NCBI GenBank assembly: GCA_000467715.1
Contig: AJFK01000420.1
Coordinates: forward strand, 1-39,836
Reading direction: 5' to 3'
Origin: Hysterium pulicare CBS 123377
Lineage: Eukaryota; Ascomycota; Dothideomycetes; Hysteriales; Hysteriaceae
Length of the DNA: 39,836 bases
Shown: positions 1 to 10,513 of the stretch, in pieces
Numbering within the stretch: position 1 is the stretch's first letter
How the letters are laid out: the number at the start of each line of letters is the position of its first letter
Position numbers and translations under genes: made by a program
The notes under the pieces: generated by a model
The model's database searches: none
Told to the model about the DNA's origin: nothing
What the model saw: the letters and a program-made list of their open reading frames with translations, nothing else

Positions 1-1604
1 TGACCAAGGATGAGGGCCCCGCTGGTGAGGCTTCCGCTGAGCCATCTCAAGTCGACGGAGCCGTTCCCACCGGAAAAGACCCGGCTCTGGTCGAGACAGA
101 ATACGAGGTCGAAGTCAAGCTGGCAGATATGCAGGCTGACCCGGATAATCCTCTATTCTCTGCCACTACTTTCGAAGGGCTCCAACTGTACGTCCCATCG
201 GCCATCATTCTGCTGTACTTGGCCTGACTTGCATAGGAAACCCGAGATTCTGCGAGGCATCCTAGAAATGAACTTTCGCAAACCCTCTAAGATTCAAGAG
301 AAGGCCTTGCCTCTTTTGCTTACGAATCCGCCCATGAACATGATCGCACAATCACAATCCGGGACTGGCAAGACCGCCGCCTTCACTCTCAACATGCTGT
401 CCCGTGTCGACCTGTCGAATCCAAACCCTCAAGCACTCGTCCTTGCTCCAAGTAGAGAGCTGGCCCGCCAGATCTTAGGCGTCATCAAGCACATGGGGCA
501 GTTCATGACCGAGCTGGTTGTGACGCCAGCTATTCCCGACCCCACCCATAGGAACAGGAAGTTCGAGGGTCATATTATTGTTGGCACACCAGGTACCGTC
601 TTGGATATGATTCGAAGGCGATTCATTGAATCGAAGGACATTAAGATTTTGGTCCTCGACGAAGCGGATAACATGCTTGACCAACAAGGCTTGGGTGACC
701 AATGCAAGCGGGTGAAATCGTATGTTCTTGTTTGCCGAAGATGGACCATCCGCTGACCATGTCGCAGTATGTTACCCAAAGCAATCCAAACAGTCCTTTT
801 CTCCGCAACTTTTCCACAACAAGTCATCGACTATGCACAGACTTTTGCCCCAAAGGCGAACGTGCTCACCCTCAAGCACGAAGAGCTTACTATCGAAGGC
901 ATCAAGCAGCTGTACATAGATCTCGAGAACGACAACGACAAATTCGCCACCCTGATCAAATTCTACGGCCTGTTGACCACTGCTTCCTCGATCATCTTCG
1001 TGCGGGTAAGTTCCAGCGGCGTACGCCCGCTCAGTACATACTAATCACGTCTAGACTCGTCACACCGCCTCTGAACTCGAGCGACGCATGGTTGCAGCTG
1101 GGCATACTGTTGCGCAACTGAGTGGTGGACTGGAGGGACCTGCGCGTGATGCAGTTATCGATGAGTTTAGGAGTGGAAAAGCTAAGGTGCTGATCGCTAC
1201 AAATGTGCTTGCTCGCGGCATTGATGTTCAAACTGTGACTATGGTTATCAACTACGTATGTTCAGCACTCCAGTTGATCATCGCGTCCCACACTAACGCA
1301 CATTTTGTAGGACATCCCGACAAAACAAAACGGCGAACCAGATCCAGAGACATATCTCCATCGAATCGGTCGCACTGGCCGTTTTGGTCGTGTCGGTGTT
1401 GCTCTTAGCTTCGTACACGACCGACACAGTTGGCAAGCTCTAAACGATATTGCCAATTACTACAAAACCGACCTCCAGGCCATAGATACGAATGACTGGG
1501 ATAAGGTTGAGGACCTCGTCAAGAAGATCATCAAGAGTTCACGGGCCGGAAAGTCGACGAAGGAGATGTATGACATGGAAACGGACGGAGCAGCTGACCA
1601 TTGA
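1..1604 (+). CDS. dbp5: ATP-dependent RNA helicase Dbp5 (3' part, 5' end outside window)
   Basis: DEAD-box helicase that remodels mRNPs on the cytoplasmic face of the nuclear pore during mRNA export; in the known family it works with Gle1 and Nup159. The gene enters from the left edge. I read exons <1-187, 237-719, 768-1005, 1055-1255 and 1311-1604, joined through four introns of 48-55 nt with good GT/AG ends. The spliced frame carries motif Q, the Walker A motif (SGTGKT), Ia (PSRELA), Ib (GTPG), DEAD (LDEADNM), SAT, the IFVRT segment, ARGIDV and [11 protein letters not shown], so both RecA lobes are complete. The Dbp5 assignment rests on the run LDQQGLGDQ before the second intron and the N-terminal [14 protein letters not shown]-type segment; eIF4A is less likely. 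Only the extreme N-terminus is missing. Nothing appears damaged. Confidence 0.93.
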
Positions 1605-2333
1605 GTCTGTCAACTTGGGGGCGACAGCGTATAATAAGAGCGAGGCAAATTGTTATGGACATTCGAGTTGCCTAGCTATTACGCGGCAATTGTTGCATTA
1701 GAGAATATATTGCTGCCTCAGGGTTGTTTTTCGGCAGCTGAGCGATTCATCGGATGGCGCATAGGCGGTTGGGCAAATGCCAAAATCGTAGATACTTACA
1801 ACAAGGCTCAAATCAGAGGCCATTGCGAGATACCCATACATTGGTCCTGTCAAACTTATCTATCATCCAGTTCGTGAAGGTTGATCAGATAAGATACATG
1901 CCGCTAGGTGCTGAGAGTAGAAGAGGGGCATCAAGTGCCGCTCACGCCGTTCTAGTATTCTCCTAGGGTCAGCTGCACAGCATAGTTTCCATATGAAAAT
2001 GATCTGCTAGACTATCTTCACTTCCATCCGGGTTCTCTGCTTCGAGTGAACCGTGCAAACCCATCAAATCGGTACCAGATAACAACTCCTAATTTGTAAT
2101 TAAGTAAGCACAAACCCTTCCCACCTCGTGTCCCTCGACTCCCGTGAAATCACGTCAACGGCGGCTCAAAGCACGCGTTGGATGCAAATACCCCACCACG
2201 GCACCATTTCCCCTCTCTACCGCTCAACGCCTCTACGAGTCGAGCACAGCAAGCAGATCTGACGGAGCTTGTACCTTGCTAACCATGATGCATAGTCGCC
2301 AGCGGTACCGGCGCAGTGGGTCATTATTGCTCT
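1605..2333. other. intergenic, dbp5 3' flank and promoter of the DUF202 gene
   Basis: I see no gene here. The short open frames lack good starts or family likeness. It should hold the dbp5 3'UTR and the leader of the next gene. Confidence 0.6.
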
Positions 2334-3419
2334 ATGAGCACCACTACTACAGCCATGGCGACGGATAAGAGCCACAACCGCAGCCGAGAGGCAATCTCTC
2401 GCGAAGAAGAAGCCCAAGGCCCTACTACTTATAGCGCTGTTGCTCCTCCGTCTTTACCTTCTGTAGAAGTCAAGCCTTTGTCTGCAAAGTCGAATCCTGA
2501 TCGTACTCCGCGCCCGTCCGTTGACTCTAGGAGGAGCGTCACCTTCTCCGAAGATACCATCGAGCCAATTGACAGTATGGGGCCTAGATTGAGTAATAGG
2601 ACCGGGACGGGACAAGAAGAAAGCGGGTTGAGCAGCGGGGATGAGAGTGCGCCGATTATAAGAAGGGAACGAGGGGGAGGAAGAAAGGATTATCAATCTA
2701 TATCACCTGGGATAGCAGCCAGAAGTAGCGGGGCTGACGGGGGGAAGAAAACTGCTGGGAGTAATCATGAGAGGGATAGTAGTGGGGATGGGGCCGCCGC
2801 GAAAAGATTAAGAGAGCAGACGAAAATAGCGGAGAGGGAGAGGGAAGCGCAAAGAGCGGCCGTGGACGCGGAGAGGAATGAGCAGAAGTGGTGGAGGAGG
2901 GTTTTGAATAAGTACGGAAGTGTGGAGTTGGAAAATAAAGGGAGTGTGGCCAGGGATCATTTGGCATTGGGTAATAAAGCACTTTTACCTCCTCTCGCTT
3001 TCCATTCTTGTATAAGTACCGAAGCTAATAACTTGTCTTCTCTAACAGAACGTACTTTCTTAGCCTGGCTCCGTACCTCCCTCTCCTTCGCCTCCATCGG
3101 CATAGCAGTCACCCAACTCTTCCGCCTCAACACCACCATCGCCAACTCCGAATCCCCAAACCCTTCTGATTCCAACTCCGTCTCCAAAGCCAGACTCCGC
3201 CACGTCGGGAAGCCCCTCGGCGCCACCTTCATCGGTATATCTATCTTGATATTGTTCATTGGGTTTCACAGATACTTTGAGAGTCAGCATTATGTTATAA
3301 GAGGGAAGTTCCCGGCTAGTAGGGGGAGTATACTAATTGTGGCTGCTGTGGCGGGGGCCCTGATTGTCAGTAGTTTGGTTGTTATTCTGGCTGTTGCGCC
3401 GCAGGCTTTTGAGAAGTGA
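2334..3419 (+). CDS. DUF202 domain membrane protein
   Basis: Fungal DUF202 (PF02656-type) protein of about 335 residues after splicing. Exons are 2334-2970 and 3049-3419. The 78-nt intron 2971-3048 (GTAATA..AACAG, with GCTAATA as likely branch) has a length divisible by three and no stop, so the unspliced frame also stays open; splicing restores the family signature RDHLALERTFLAWLRTS, which the unspliced version interrupts. The first half is hydrophilic, charged and disordered, with a Lys/Arg/Glu-rich stretch just before the domain. The second half has three hydrophobic helices: one at the signature, one after GKPLGATF and one at the C-terminus. The start is the ATG at 2334; the upstream extension begins only with GTG. 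DUF202 resembles the membrane part of Vtc1-like and YidH-like proteins, but I would not assign a function. Confidence 0.85.
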   Translation: MSTTTTAMATDKSHNRSREAISREEEAQGPTTYSAVAPPSLPSVEVKPLSAKSNPDRTPRPSVDSRRSVTFSEDTIEPIDSMGPRLSNRTGTGQEESGLSSGDESAPIIRRERGGGRKDYQSISPGIAARSSGADGGKKTAGSNHERDSSGDGAAAKRLREQTKIAEREREAQRAAVDAERNEQKWWRRVLNKYGSVELENKGSVARDHLALGNKALLPPLAFHSCISTEANNLSSLTERTFLAWLRTSLSFASIGIAVTQLFRLNTTIANSESPNPSDSNSVSKARLRHVGKPLGATFIGISILILFIGFHRYFESQHYVIRGKFPASRGSILIVAAVAGALIVSSLVVILAVAPQAFEK

Positions 3420-3908
3420 AGGGGGCTGTTTGCTTGGAATATGAGCAATCTACCCCGACTAGGGAAAGGGAAATACTGGTGGTTCTGGGGAAGTCTTGGT
3501 TAAGATGAGGTAGTTGCCATTTTAGGCGAGTCGATTTGGGAGAAGAAAATGTGCTTGGGTGCATCTATACTTGGGAGGCAAGCATCTTGGTATGGCCTCC
3601 TGCATGGCCGACCATCCGTCGCGGCGGCACAGAGAAAATGATACGCTTTGGATCTAGGACTCAAGGGTAGGTGTTGAGACTTTTCGTCGATTGAGTTGAG
3701 TCCCCGGACTCGCTTGCTTCCAACCAAACGTCTAAGTTAAACTAGAAGTAGTACGATTTGTTACAAAATGAACAAGCCTTTTCCAAAGGGGAAAACAACA
3801 TGGTAGTGTAAAGGCTTGTGAACCAGCAACGCCGCCCAATGTTACACCGCAGACCGAAAAGCGAAATGAAGACCAAGATGAGGGGAAAATAAGATGTTAT
3901 GAACCTCT
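3420..3908. other. intergenic between convergent genes
   Basis: This holds the 3' flanks of the DUF202 gene and the mannosyltransferase gene. No coding or RNA feature is visible. Confidence 0.6.
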
Positions 3909-5093
3909 CTATTCGTTGTAATGGTACACCTGTGGTGGTATCTTGTTAGCCAGAACAATAACGATAGAAAAATAAGAGTGATGAATCGCAAAAAGACTCA
4001 CAAGATAATTGGGTAGACCCCAAGATTTCCAACCTAACCTACTCGCCATCTTGGCGAAACCCTCCGTTTCAATTAAATGATAGAACGCGAATGGTGGGAA
4101 CATGGCTCCGTCTCTATGAACTTCTGCTTTGACTAACAATGCCGCACCGCCCACACCATCCAATTGGACCTCCATGTTGGGATCTGCCGAGTCATCCTGC
4201 ATCATGGCCATTAGACTCCGGTACGTGGGCATATCCGCATAACCTTCGAGCAGTATATCGTCGTTGCCCATTTTGGCTCCGAGCTCTTTCGCTGTGGGAG
4301 AATCGATCCAGTTGTTAAAGTCATACGGTCGCTTATCCGTAGCTTTGATATCGTTGTTGTAGTATTTCTGGAAGCAATTGGGCGCAATGACAGGCTTGTT
4401 ATGCGCCGCAAGATCCTGTATGAGCGTCGGCGGCGTCTCTACAATATCGCCATCAAGCCAAAGGACCCAGGATGTTGTAGGTCCCATCGTCGTGAATAGC
4501 AATGAGTTGCGAGCCTTGGCCATGGCAGCACGCCTCGCTTTCTGATTCTCTTTCTTGTGTCGTTCGGCTTCGTTCTGCGTCTGGAGGGGCGACTCGGTGT
4601 CTTGTCGGAGGATGGTCACGCTGGCAAAACGCTTCTTCTGCGACCCGCTTTGGGTTTTCGTGACTTGCGCTTGGAGCGCGGAGTATGCGGCATTGCCTTC
4701 TTTCGTTTTGGGGATGATGAACCCAAGGGAGATGAGCTCATGCGGATAATCGAGCTTGAGAAGGTTGTCCCAGTATTCCTGGTAGAAGCGGGCGAGTGGA
4801 GTCAAAATCAGAACGGTCTCGCTGTTCCCCACTGGATCTTGCGAGGTTGTGAGGTTGTTTAAATGGTAATGTACCACTGGCGGCGGGGGCGGTCGCTCGT
4901 TGGATTTGGATTTTCGGAACGGTAGGGACGGTGGAGAGAGTGCGTTAGAAGCGCTCTCTTTCAAGGTGCGAGGAGCGGAAGTGGTGCCGTCCGAGGGAGA
5001 AGAGAATATGAAGAATAGGAAGCCCACGAAAAGAACGCAGGCGAGGAGTATCGTGATCGGGTTCGTACGTCGTAACGAGCGTGGGGCGGGCAT
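3909..5093 (-). CDS. mnn9: Mnn9/Anp1/Van1-family mannosyltransferase
   Basis: Golgi alpha-1,6-mannosyltransferase subunit of the mannan polymerase complexes that extend N-glycan outer chains. Exons are 4002-5093 and 3909-3929. The 72-nt intron 3930-4001 is again a multiple of three and stopless; removing it joins GLPNYL directly to VYHYNE, the conserved C-terminus of the family. The product is about 370 residues, the usual length. It starts at the ATG at 5093 (MPAPRSLRR); the longer frame begins with TTG. Residues about 12-30 form a single signal anchor typical of type II Golgi proteins. A DXD-type metal and nucleotide-sugar motif (WLDGDIVE) lies near residue 214. The family is clear. Mnn9 rather than Anp1 or Van1 is my best guess. 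Confidence 0.88.
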   Translation of the reverse strand: MPAPRSLRRTNPITILLACVLFVGFLFFIFSSPSDGTTSAPRTLKESASNALSPPSLPFRKSKSNERPPPPPVVHYHLNNLTTSQDPVGNSETVLILTPLARFYQEYWDNLLKLDYPHELISLGFIIPKTKEGNAAYSALQAQVTKTQSGSQKKRFASVTILRQDTESPLQTQNEAERHKKENQKARRAAMAKARNSLLFTTMGPTTSWVLWLDGDIVETPPTLIQDLAAHNKPVIAPNCFQKYYNNDIKATDKRPYDFNNWIDSPTAKELGAKMGNDDILLEGYADMPTYRSLMAMMQDDSADPNMEVQLDGVGGAALLVKAEVHRDGAMFPPFAFYHLIETEGFAKMASRLGWKSWGLPNYLVSLFAIHHSYFSIVIVLANKIPPQVYHYNE

Positions 5094-5538
5094 GTTGTAG
5101 GGAGAAGAAGGCGAACCAAGGGTTGCCAATGGAATGAGGGTCTATATCTCGTGCATCAGAAGGGGGAAAAAGGTGGTGAGGTCGGAGGGCTGGTGAGCAA
5201 GGAGGTGATGAGTTCGTGAAATGTGGCCAAGCTGAATGCGGCCGCACACGACGATCCCAGCAGCGCGCGAGGAAGTACTGTAATGCCCGGTCGGCAGCGC
5301 GAAGGAAAGAATGCAGAGAAGGTCGTTGAGAAAGTCGATTATAGGGCAGGAGAAAGGGATATGGATAAGTCCACCGAAGTATACCTAGCTTAGACAATTA
5401 CGACGAGCGGGAGTGCTAGTTAGGTAAGCCGCTAGCATTTCCTAGCTGTGTAGCCATCTATCCAGTACCTTCTGTGCTACTGTCCACGACACAACCCACC
5501 TGCATCATGAATGAGTAATGCTGGAAGATCACTAACAG
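5094..5538. other. divergent promoter region
   Basis: Shared upstream region of the mannosyltransferase gene (-) and the FIST-like gene (+). I found no decisive regulatory motif. Confidence 0.5.
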
Positions 5539-8312
5539 ATGCCTCGGGGCCCTTTGCGACAGTCCACGCTCATTCTTCACCGCCTGCGATCAGTCAATCC
5601 GTCGAAATGTTACCATCGGCATTTCACACCCTTCGAACCCTCGAGAGTTTACCACACCAACGAAAAGTTCAAATACCCACGCCACCTTCAATCGGTTATA
5701 TTATCTCACGATATATACAAAACTGTCCGTATACTTCTCCGTCCATCTGAAAGTGGTCATTGAAAAGTAACCCCGCGTAGACACCAGATGACTTGATCCA
5801 ATACATCCAGCGATCGAACCCTTGGGCCCATAATGGCGCCTTCGTCCTCTTCCTCCTTACACCCTCATTTTCGAGATGGCTCCTGGATGACAACCAATTC
5901 CTACTCAAGGCCCTCAAACGTCTTCTTGGGAAGACGATTGAAAGAGAAAAAGAAGACAAAACTGTTCATGTCCTAGCAGCCGTTGTGGACAAATTACCAG
6001 CTGCACATCAAGACGTATGCTCGAAACATGGCGACGAAGCATCACACTTTTCCGAAGGCATTGCATACGCACTACTGCAGGATAGATGTCTGCTTGAAGC
6101 ATTGCCCCACGCTTCAAATCTTCCTGAACTCAACCAAAATGCAGATTCTCAGGGCGCGATCACCTTTTATCACCCCTTTAAACCTTCTTCCGTCGACACG
6201 AGGGAGACGGGAAACCAATACATTGATATGCTCCAACTTCCACTCGCCAACACCATCTTTCATACTGGTTTGCCTGCAACAATGTTCTACTCGCGCTGGA
6301 AGAAACGCCCGGGGGAAAGGGAGATACATCGAGAAGAAAGTAGGTTGGTTCAACACCAGCATATCAAATGGCCTGGTACCCCTTTGAAGCCCGGAAGTTT
6401 CTTCTATGATCCTAGATGGAGTTCTACGTTGAGAGTCCCACTGGTTCCTTTGACTATTCCTCGACCCGTAGAAGCTGGCATGGGTAACATCGTGCGCCGA
6501 ATCCTGGGGCCGGATGGGGAAAGCATGACTGCTTCAAAAGAACTGGAGGAAGCCGTCCCACTGTATCACAAAGCCCGGGACCTGCCCCCTCAGTCTGTGT
6601 CTGTCTGGGCCCTATTGATACCGGAGTCTGCGGTGCAGGCCGTCGTCGAAGAGATGACGCTTATTTTAAGAGAATTAACCGGAAATACGCTGAACGAAAG
6701 AGATTTTTCAAATCCAGCTTCCATAGTGCGAGCCGTATGGAACAATCGTCGACTAGCTTGGAATGATATTGTGGGCTTCGCGATTGCGCGCGGGGCTCGG
6801 CTCCATCGAGTCCTCAGCGGAGGTGGTGGATGGGGAAAGAAAGCTGGCTTGCTATCCTTGGACCCTTTGAATTTCTTGGACGATCCGGCGCCATCGCCCG
6901 CATCGGAAACGGATTCTATGGAGGCATTCACTGGAGGACTAACCGGGATCAAGGACCTTGTTCAACCTGGAGAATCTATCCAATTCTTTATCTCCCCGTT
7001 CCAAGTTACTCCGAATGCGGATACATCCACTCAAAGTAGTCATGTTCCATCGAACGTGAAACCATCAAAGGGGTCTCTAGAGTTTGGTACTATACCAAGT
7101 TCAATTGATGCGCTTTCCGAGAGCCCTCCAGAGCAGGTCGAAGGTGAAGCCAAACCCAGAATCTCCGTGATTGAAGATTATTTTGGAGCGCTCTCTGAAA
7201 GTGGCATCACTATTGTTCGGAAGAGCAAAAGGTTTCCCACTGAGCCGTGGAGCACAATTACCAACTCGAAGATTGATGTCCCGTTTTCACGCTTCATAGC
7301 CGATGTACAAACTGAATATAGTTCAGTCAGTAGACCTCTCTTAAACGAAATCCCATCAGACGTAGAATCAAATTGGCAAGTCCAATCAAGGAATTCTGAA
7401 ATGTTTTTTCGAAAAATCGAACTGGAAGCAGGAACGATAAAATTAAAGACCCCAACGCCTATCGTTAAGATAATGTCTGACGGCAAAGATCCATACCTTC
7501 GAAATACTTCGCATAAAAATCCTCTGCCCATCCGCAAAACAATGTCTAAACAGAAAGGCCGATCGCTTCAAAATCATTCGCTCATCGCGATTGACAAGCC
7601 TATTGGTCCTACAACTTCTGCGCGCATCACCAAATACCCCTCGAATGTGGTTTTGACCGAAAGAGTCCAGAAGGTCTTTGATAAAGTCGCTAAGTTGCGT
7701 CTTGAAGTCGGAAATAGGAGCCGAAGGTTCAGGCGACAACGCATGCGAGGTTTAACGAAAGATTCAACATCTCTCCGAGTACGCAGATACTCTTCACTCC
7801 CTTGCCCCATCCGACGTTACTACTTTATGCGCCGCTTCAGGAAAATCACCCCAGGCCATTCAGACACCGACGCTTCTCGCGAAGGTCGCTCTTCGCCGGG
7901 CCGGAAAACCGGACGTGCTCGCTCGTTTCGAAAGGACCGCAAAATGCTTATCCGCAAGTTGCCCACAGTTATGCAGGGACAGAAAACTGGAGGTGCTCGC
8001 TCTTTTCGAAAGGGCCGCAAATTCGCTATGCACAAGCTGCCAACAACTATGCGGGGACGGAAAACCGGACGTTTTCTCTCTTTTCGAAAGGTCCCCAAAA
8101 GTCCTATTCGCAAGCTAGCAAGTTTCCCGTGGGGCGATTTTGAACAAGCGATGAATGCCCGGCGCGCACAGATACGCAAACTTCCCTTCGGCGGTTGGCG
8201 GAAATCGAGATGGTCAAGGAGATTGAAGCAGAAGAGCAGAAGGGGTAGGGTTGTAGATCCTCAGGCGCATAAGCTGATGGATGAGGTTGAGGAATGGTTG
8301 AAAGGCTTTTAG
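5539..8312 (+). CDS. large conserved fungal protein, FIST-like, with basic repeat tail
   Basis: The reading frame 5781-8312 is certain; the 5' end is not. An in-frame stop at 5778-5780 is also a good acceptor (GCGTAG), so an upstream exon is needed. The best fit is 5539-5724 (MPRGPLRQS.., Arg-rich and mitochondrial-presequence-like) joined through a 56-nt intron with a weak GTCCGT donor, giving about 905 residues. The body holds hydrophobic segments, a segment ending SRWK, a run RVPLVPLT, and the strongly patterned GARLHRVLSGGGGWGKK followed by GLLSLDP. From memory this architecture recalls fungal FIST-domain proteins, which are poorly characterised; I hold that loosely. The last 200 residues are very rich in Arg and Lys and include three tandem 26-residue repeats, suggesting nucleic-acid or membrane contact. 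The function is unknown. Confidence 0.7.
7899..8132 (+). repeat. three tandem 78-bp coding repeats (26 residues each)
   Basis: Copies lie at 7899-7976, 7977-8054 and 8055-8132, inside the preceding gene. Each begins G(R/Q)KTG and continues with SFRK, then a Lys/Arg-rich stretch ending in a KLP- or KLA-like motif. Copies 1 and 2 are closest; copy 3 has diverged most at its end. The 78-bp period keeps the frame, so copy number can change without breaking the protein. Confidence 0.9.
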
Positions 8313-8646
8313 TTGTACATATGTAACTAAGAATACCAAATTACGAACAAAAGAAACTTCCGATTGCTATGTCCCTTATATGTTGGATATCTAAAGATCG
8401 ATGCCCAATGCTTGAAATCCTCTGTGAGATATACAATTCGTCCCCCTTGTCCACGGGGCTGGCCGCCATCCGTTTGGACGTTGAAGCTGGCGACTTAAGA
8501 CGTCCACTCCCAATAAATAAACCCCCAGCCAAGAGCAAACCGGACGCCAGTAGATATCCATCATAATTTCCTCCATGAAAATCGCAAACTCACTGTAGAT
8601 CTCGGATCCTAGATGCTCAAGAATCAATCCACCGCCCAATGACCCG
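8313..8646. other. intergenic between convergent genes
   Basis: 3' flanks of the FIST-like gene and the BRCT gene. I see no gene here. Confidence 0.55.
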
Positions 8647-10077
8647 TCAAATCAAGTCCGCGCCCTCCTTAGCAAAACCCCCCTTCTCAATCTCCCACTG
8701 CGGCAACAACCCCCTCGGGCACCCTTCAGGCGGCGGCGCATAAACAAAAGGCTCCCACCCCTCCTGAACCTCCTTCCTACCCCTCAACACCCTCAACCTC
8801 TCCCTAACCATCTCCTTCCCTACACCCCCGACCCCGACCCCGATCGCAATCCTCTCCTCCCAAGCCAGCAGCGTCTTCCGCTCAAACACCATCCTGAACG
8901 CGCGGAAACTAGTCATGAAATCCGAATTCCAGCCCGCAACCATCTGCTGCATCGGCGGGACACCTGGTTCCAGAAGGCGCAGATAGGTGCAGTAGACGTG
9001 CGGCAAAGTGTGCGACTCGTAGATGCGGAGTTGGTAGCGGGAGTTGTTATTCTGGGAGAGGTCGAGGCGGACCAGCAAGACGTTGTATTCGAAGCCTGTG
9101 CCGTCCATGTAGATGTGGTAGAGGTCTTGAAGGGTCAATCTGCGGGGTTGCTCCTTCCGGGGAGCGGAGGACCCTTTGTGGGCGCTGCTGCCGCCCCGGA
9201 GGGAGGGCCCGACGTTGGAGTTAGTCTTCTTGCTCTTGGGAGACTGAGACTTTGTGGGTTTGGGCTGCGAGAAGGAGGGGCGTGCGGAGGTAGAAACAGA
9301 GAGAGAGAAGAAGGGAGCCTGTTGTTGTTGTTGGGGAGCCTTTGGGGTATCTTGCTCGGGGGACAAAGTAGGAAGGGAAGGAGGAGGTGTAAGCAGTGAG
9401 GCAGACGCAGCGGCTTTGGCAGCGCGCTCGGCACGAGCTTGGTTGAGAGCCTCGATGGAAGAAGTGAACCATCCATTGGAGGCTTTAGGCTTTGGCTTAG
9501 TCTTAGTCTTGGACGTACCGGAGTTGAGATCCGATTTTGCCCTCGCACAGCCCTTTTCGAACCTCGCAGCTACAATCCCGCTCAGCATGTTAGTTGCATG
9601 AAAGCTTGGGAGCGTGACACTGGGGAATGAGGTTTGGGGAGAGGCACGAACCGTCTTGCTTCATGAGCTTCAGCTTCTCCCTCTTCTTCTTCTGCCGTTC
9701 TTTATCCAGCGTCTCATGTAAGTATTGTGTTTCTCTCTTCTTCGCCTTCGTCATGAGCGAGTCTTCCAGCCAGTCGTATGTGACGATCTTGACGTCCTGT
9801 TTTGAAGCCAACGCTGTTTTGACTGCAACTAAGTTAATACATGCTTGTCAAAATAATAACAAAGCCACATGATTGAAAGAAGTGGGATATACTTACCCAT
9901 TGGTACTTCCTTCTTCCAATGCTCCTTTGAGCAAATCAGATGAGTAACTTCTCGAGAGATGTTGGTCGTCCATTTTCCTCCGTTTGCCTCGATCCACTTT
10001 CTTAACTGCTCGTTACCCTTTCCAGGACCGAAGTCACCGGATGCGGCGATGATAAGGCCTTTGAGTGGGTTCTTCAT
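8647..10077 (-). CDS. BRCT + WGR-like domain protein (PARP-like without catalytic domain)
   Basis: Likely nuclear DNA-damage-related protein of about 424 residues. Exons are 9897-10077, 9652-9822 and 8647-9569, with introns of 74 and 82 nt (the second uses a GTTCGT donor and a CTAAC branch). Residues 1 to about 95 form a BRCT domain: an ASGDFGPG-type start, an NGGKW turn, THLICS, and the closing IVTYDWLEDS with its conserved Trp. A Lys/Glu-rich coil and a low-complexity Ser/Pro/Ala linker follow. Residues about 267-365 resemble a WGR domain: a YNVLLVRLDLSQNNN strand, an F-rich helix, then ERKTLLAWEER, matching the KT..W..R end of PARP WGR modules. Fungal PARPs start with BRCT and WGR, but here the protein ends without a PARP regulatory or catalytic domain. 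The WGR call is from pattern, not alignment. Confidence 0.75.
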
Positions 10078-10513
10078 GATGGCTGAGACTGAGTGGGTGA
10101 AGACAGGGCCTATTCATGCCATAGGGGCGTTGTAATCATGACCAGACAACATGAATCTAGGTTTTTGAAAGAGAGATTGAAGGCTTGAAAGTAGAAGATT
10201 GTCTTTTGTGGATGTTGTTGAAGTGAGGAAGAGAGCGGTGAGGAACAAGCAAAGTTCAAACTCACCAAAGTCGAAGAGGTGAAGAGGTAAAGAGGTGAAA
10301 GCGAACGGTAGGACAGTAGGGATTTCAGAAGGGTACGAATTCAATATGGCTCGATTGTCTGGCTGTAGAGGTGGAATAGCTGAAGTCTGACCCCATTGCT
10401 ATTCATCTCAGTGCTGTGGGAGGATCAGATATTTTGCAGGAGACACAATCATAAAGCATGAACTTGGATAGCGAAATTTCGGAGTGTTGCCTAGCTATTA
10501 AACGTCAAGCACA
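10078..10513. other. intergenic, BRCT-gene leader and trpC 3' flank
   Basis: There is no gene. A purine-rich 8-bp tandem repeat (GAAGAGGT twice, then AAAGAGGT) lies at 10273-10296, probably in the leader of the BRCT-gene transcript. Confidence 0.55.

Noticed and set aside
7820-8179. Open frames on the minus strand and in a second plus frame over the basic repeats
   Set aside because: They follow from the 78-bp in-frame repeat, which keeps all frames open together. Only the main frame continues outside the repeats.
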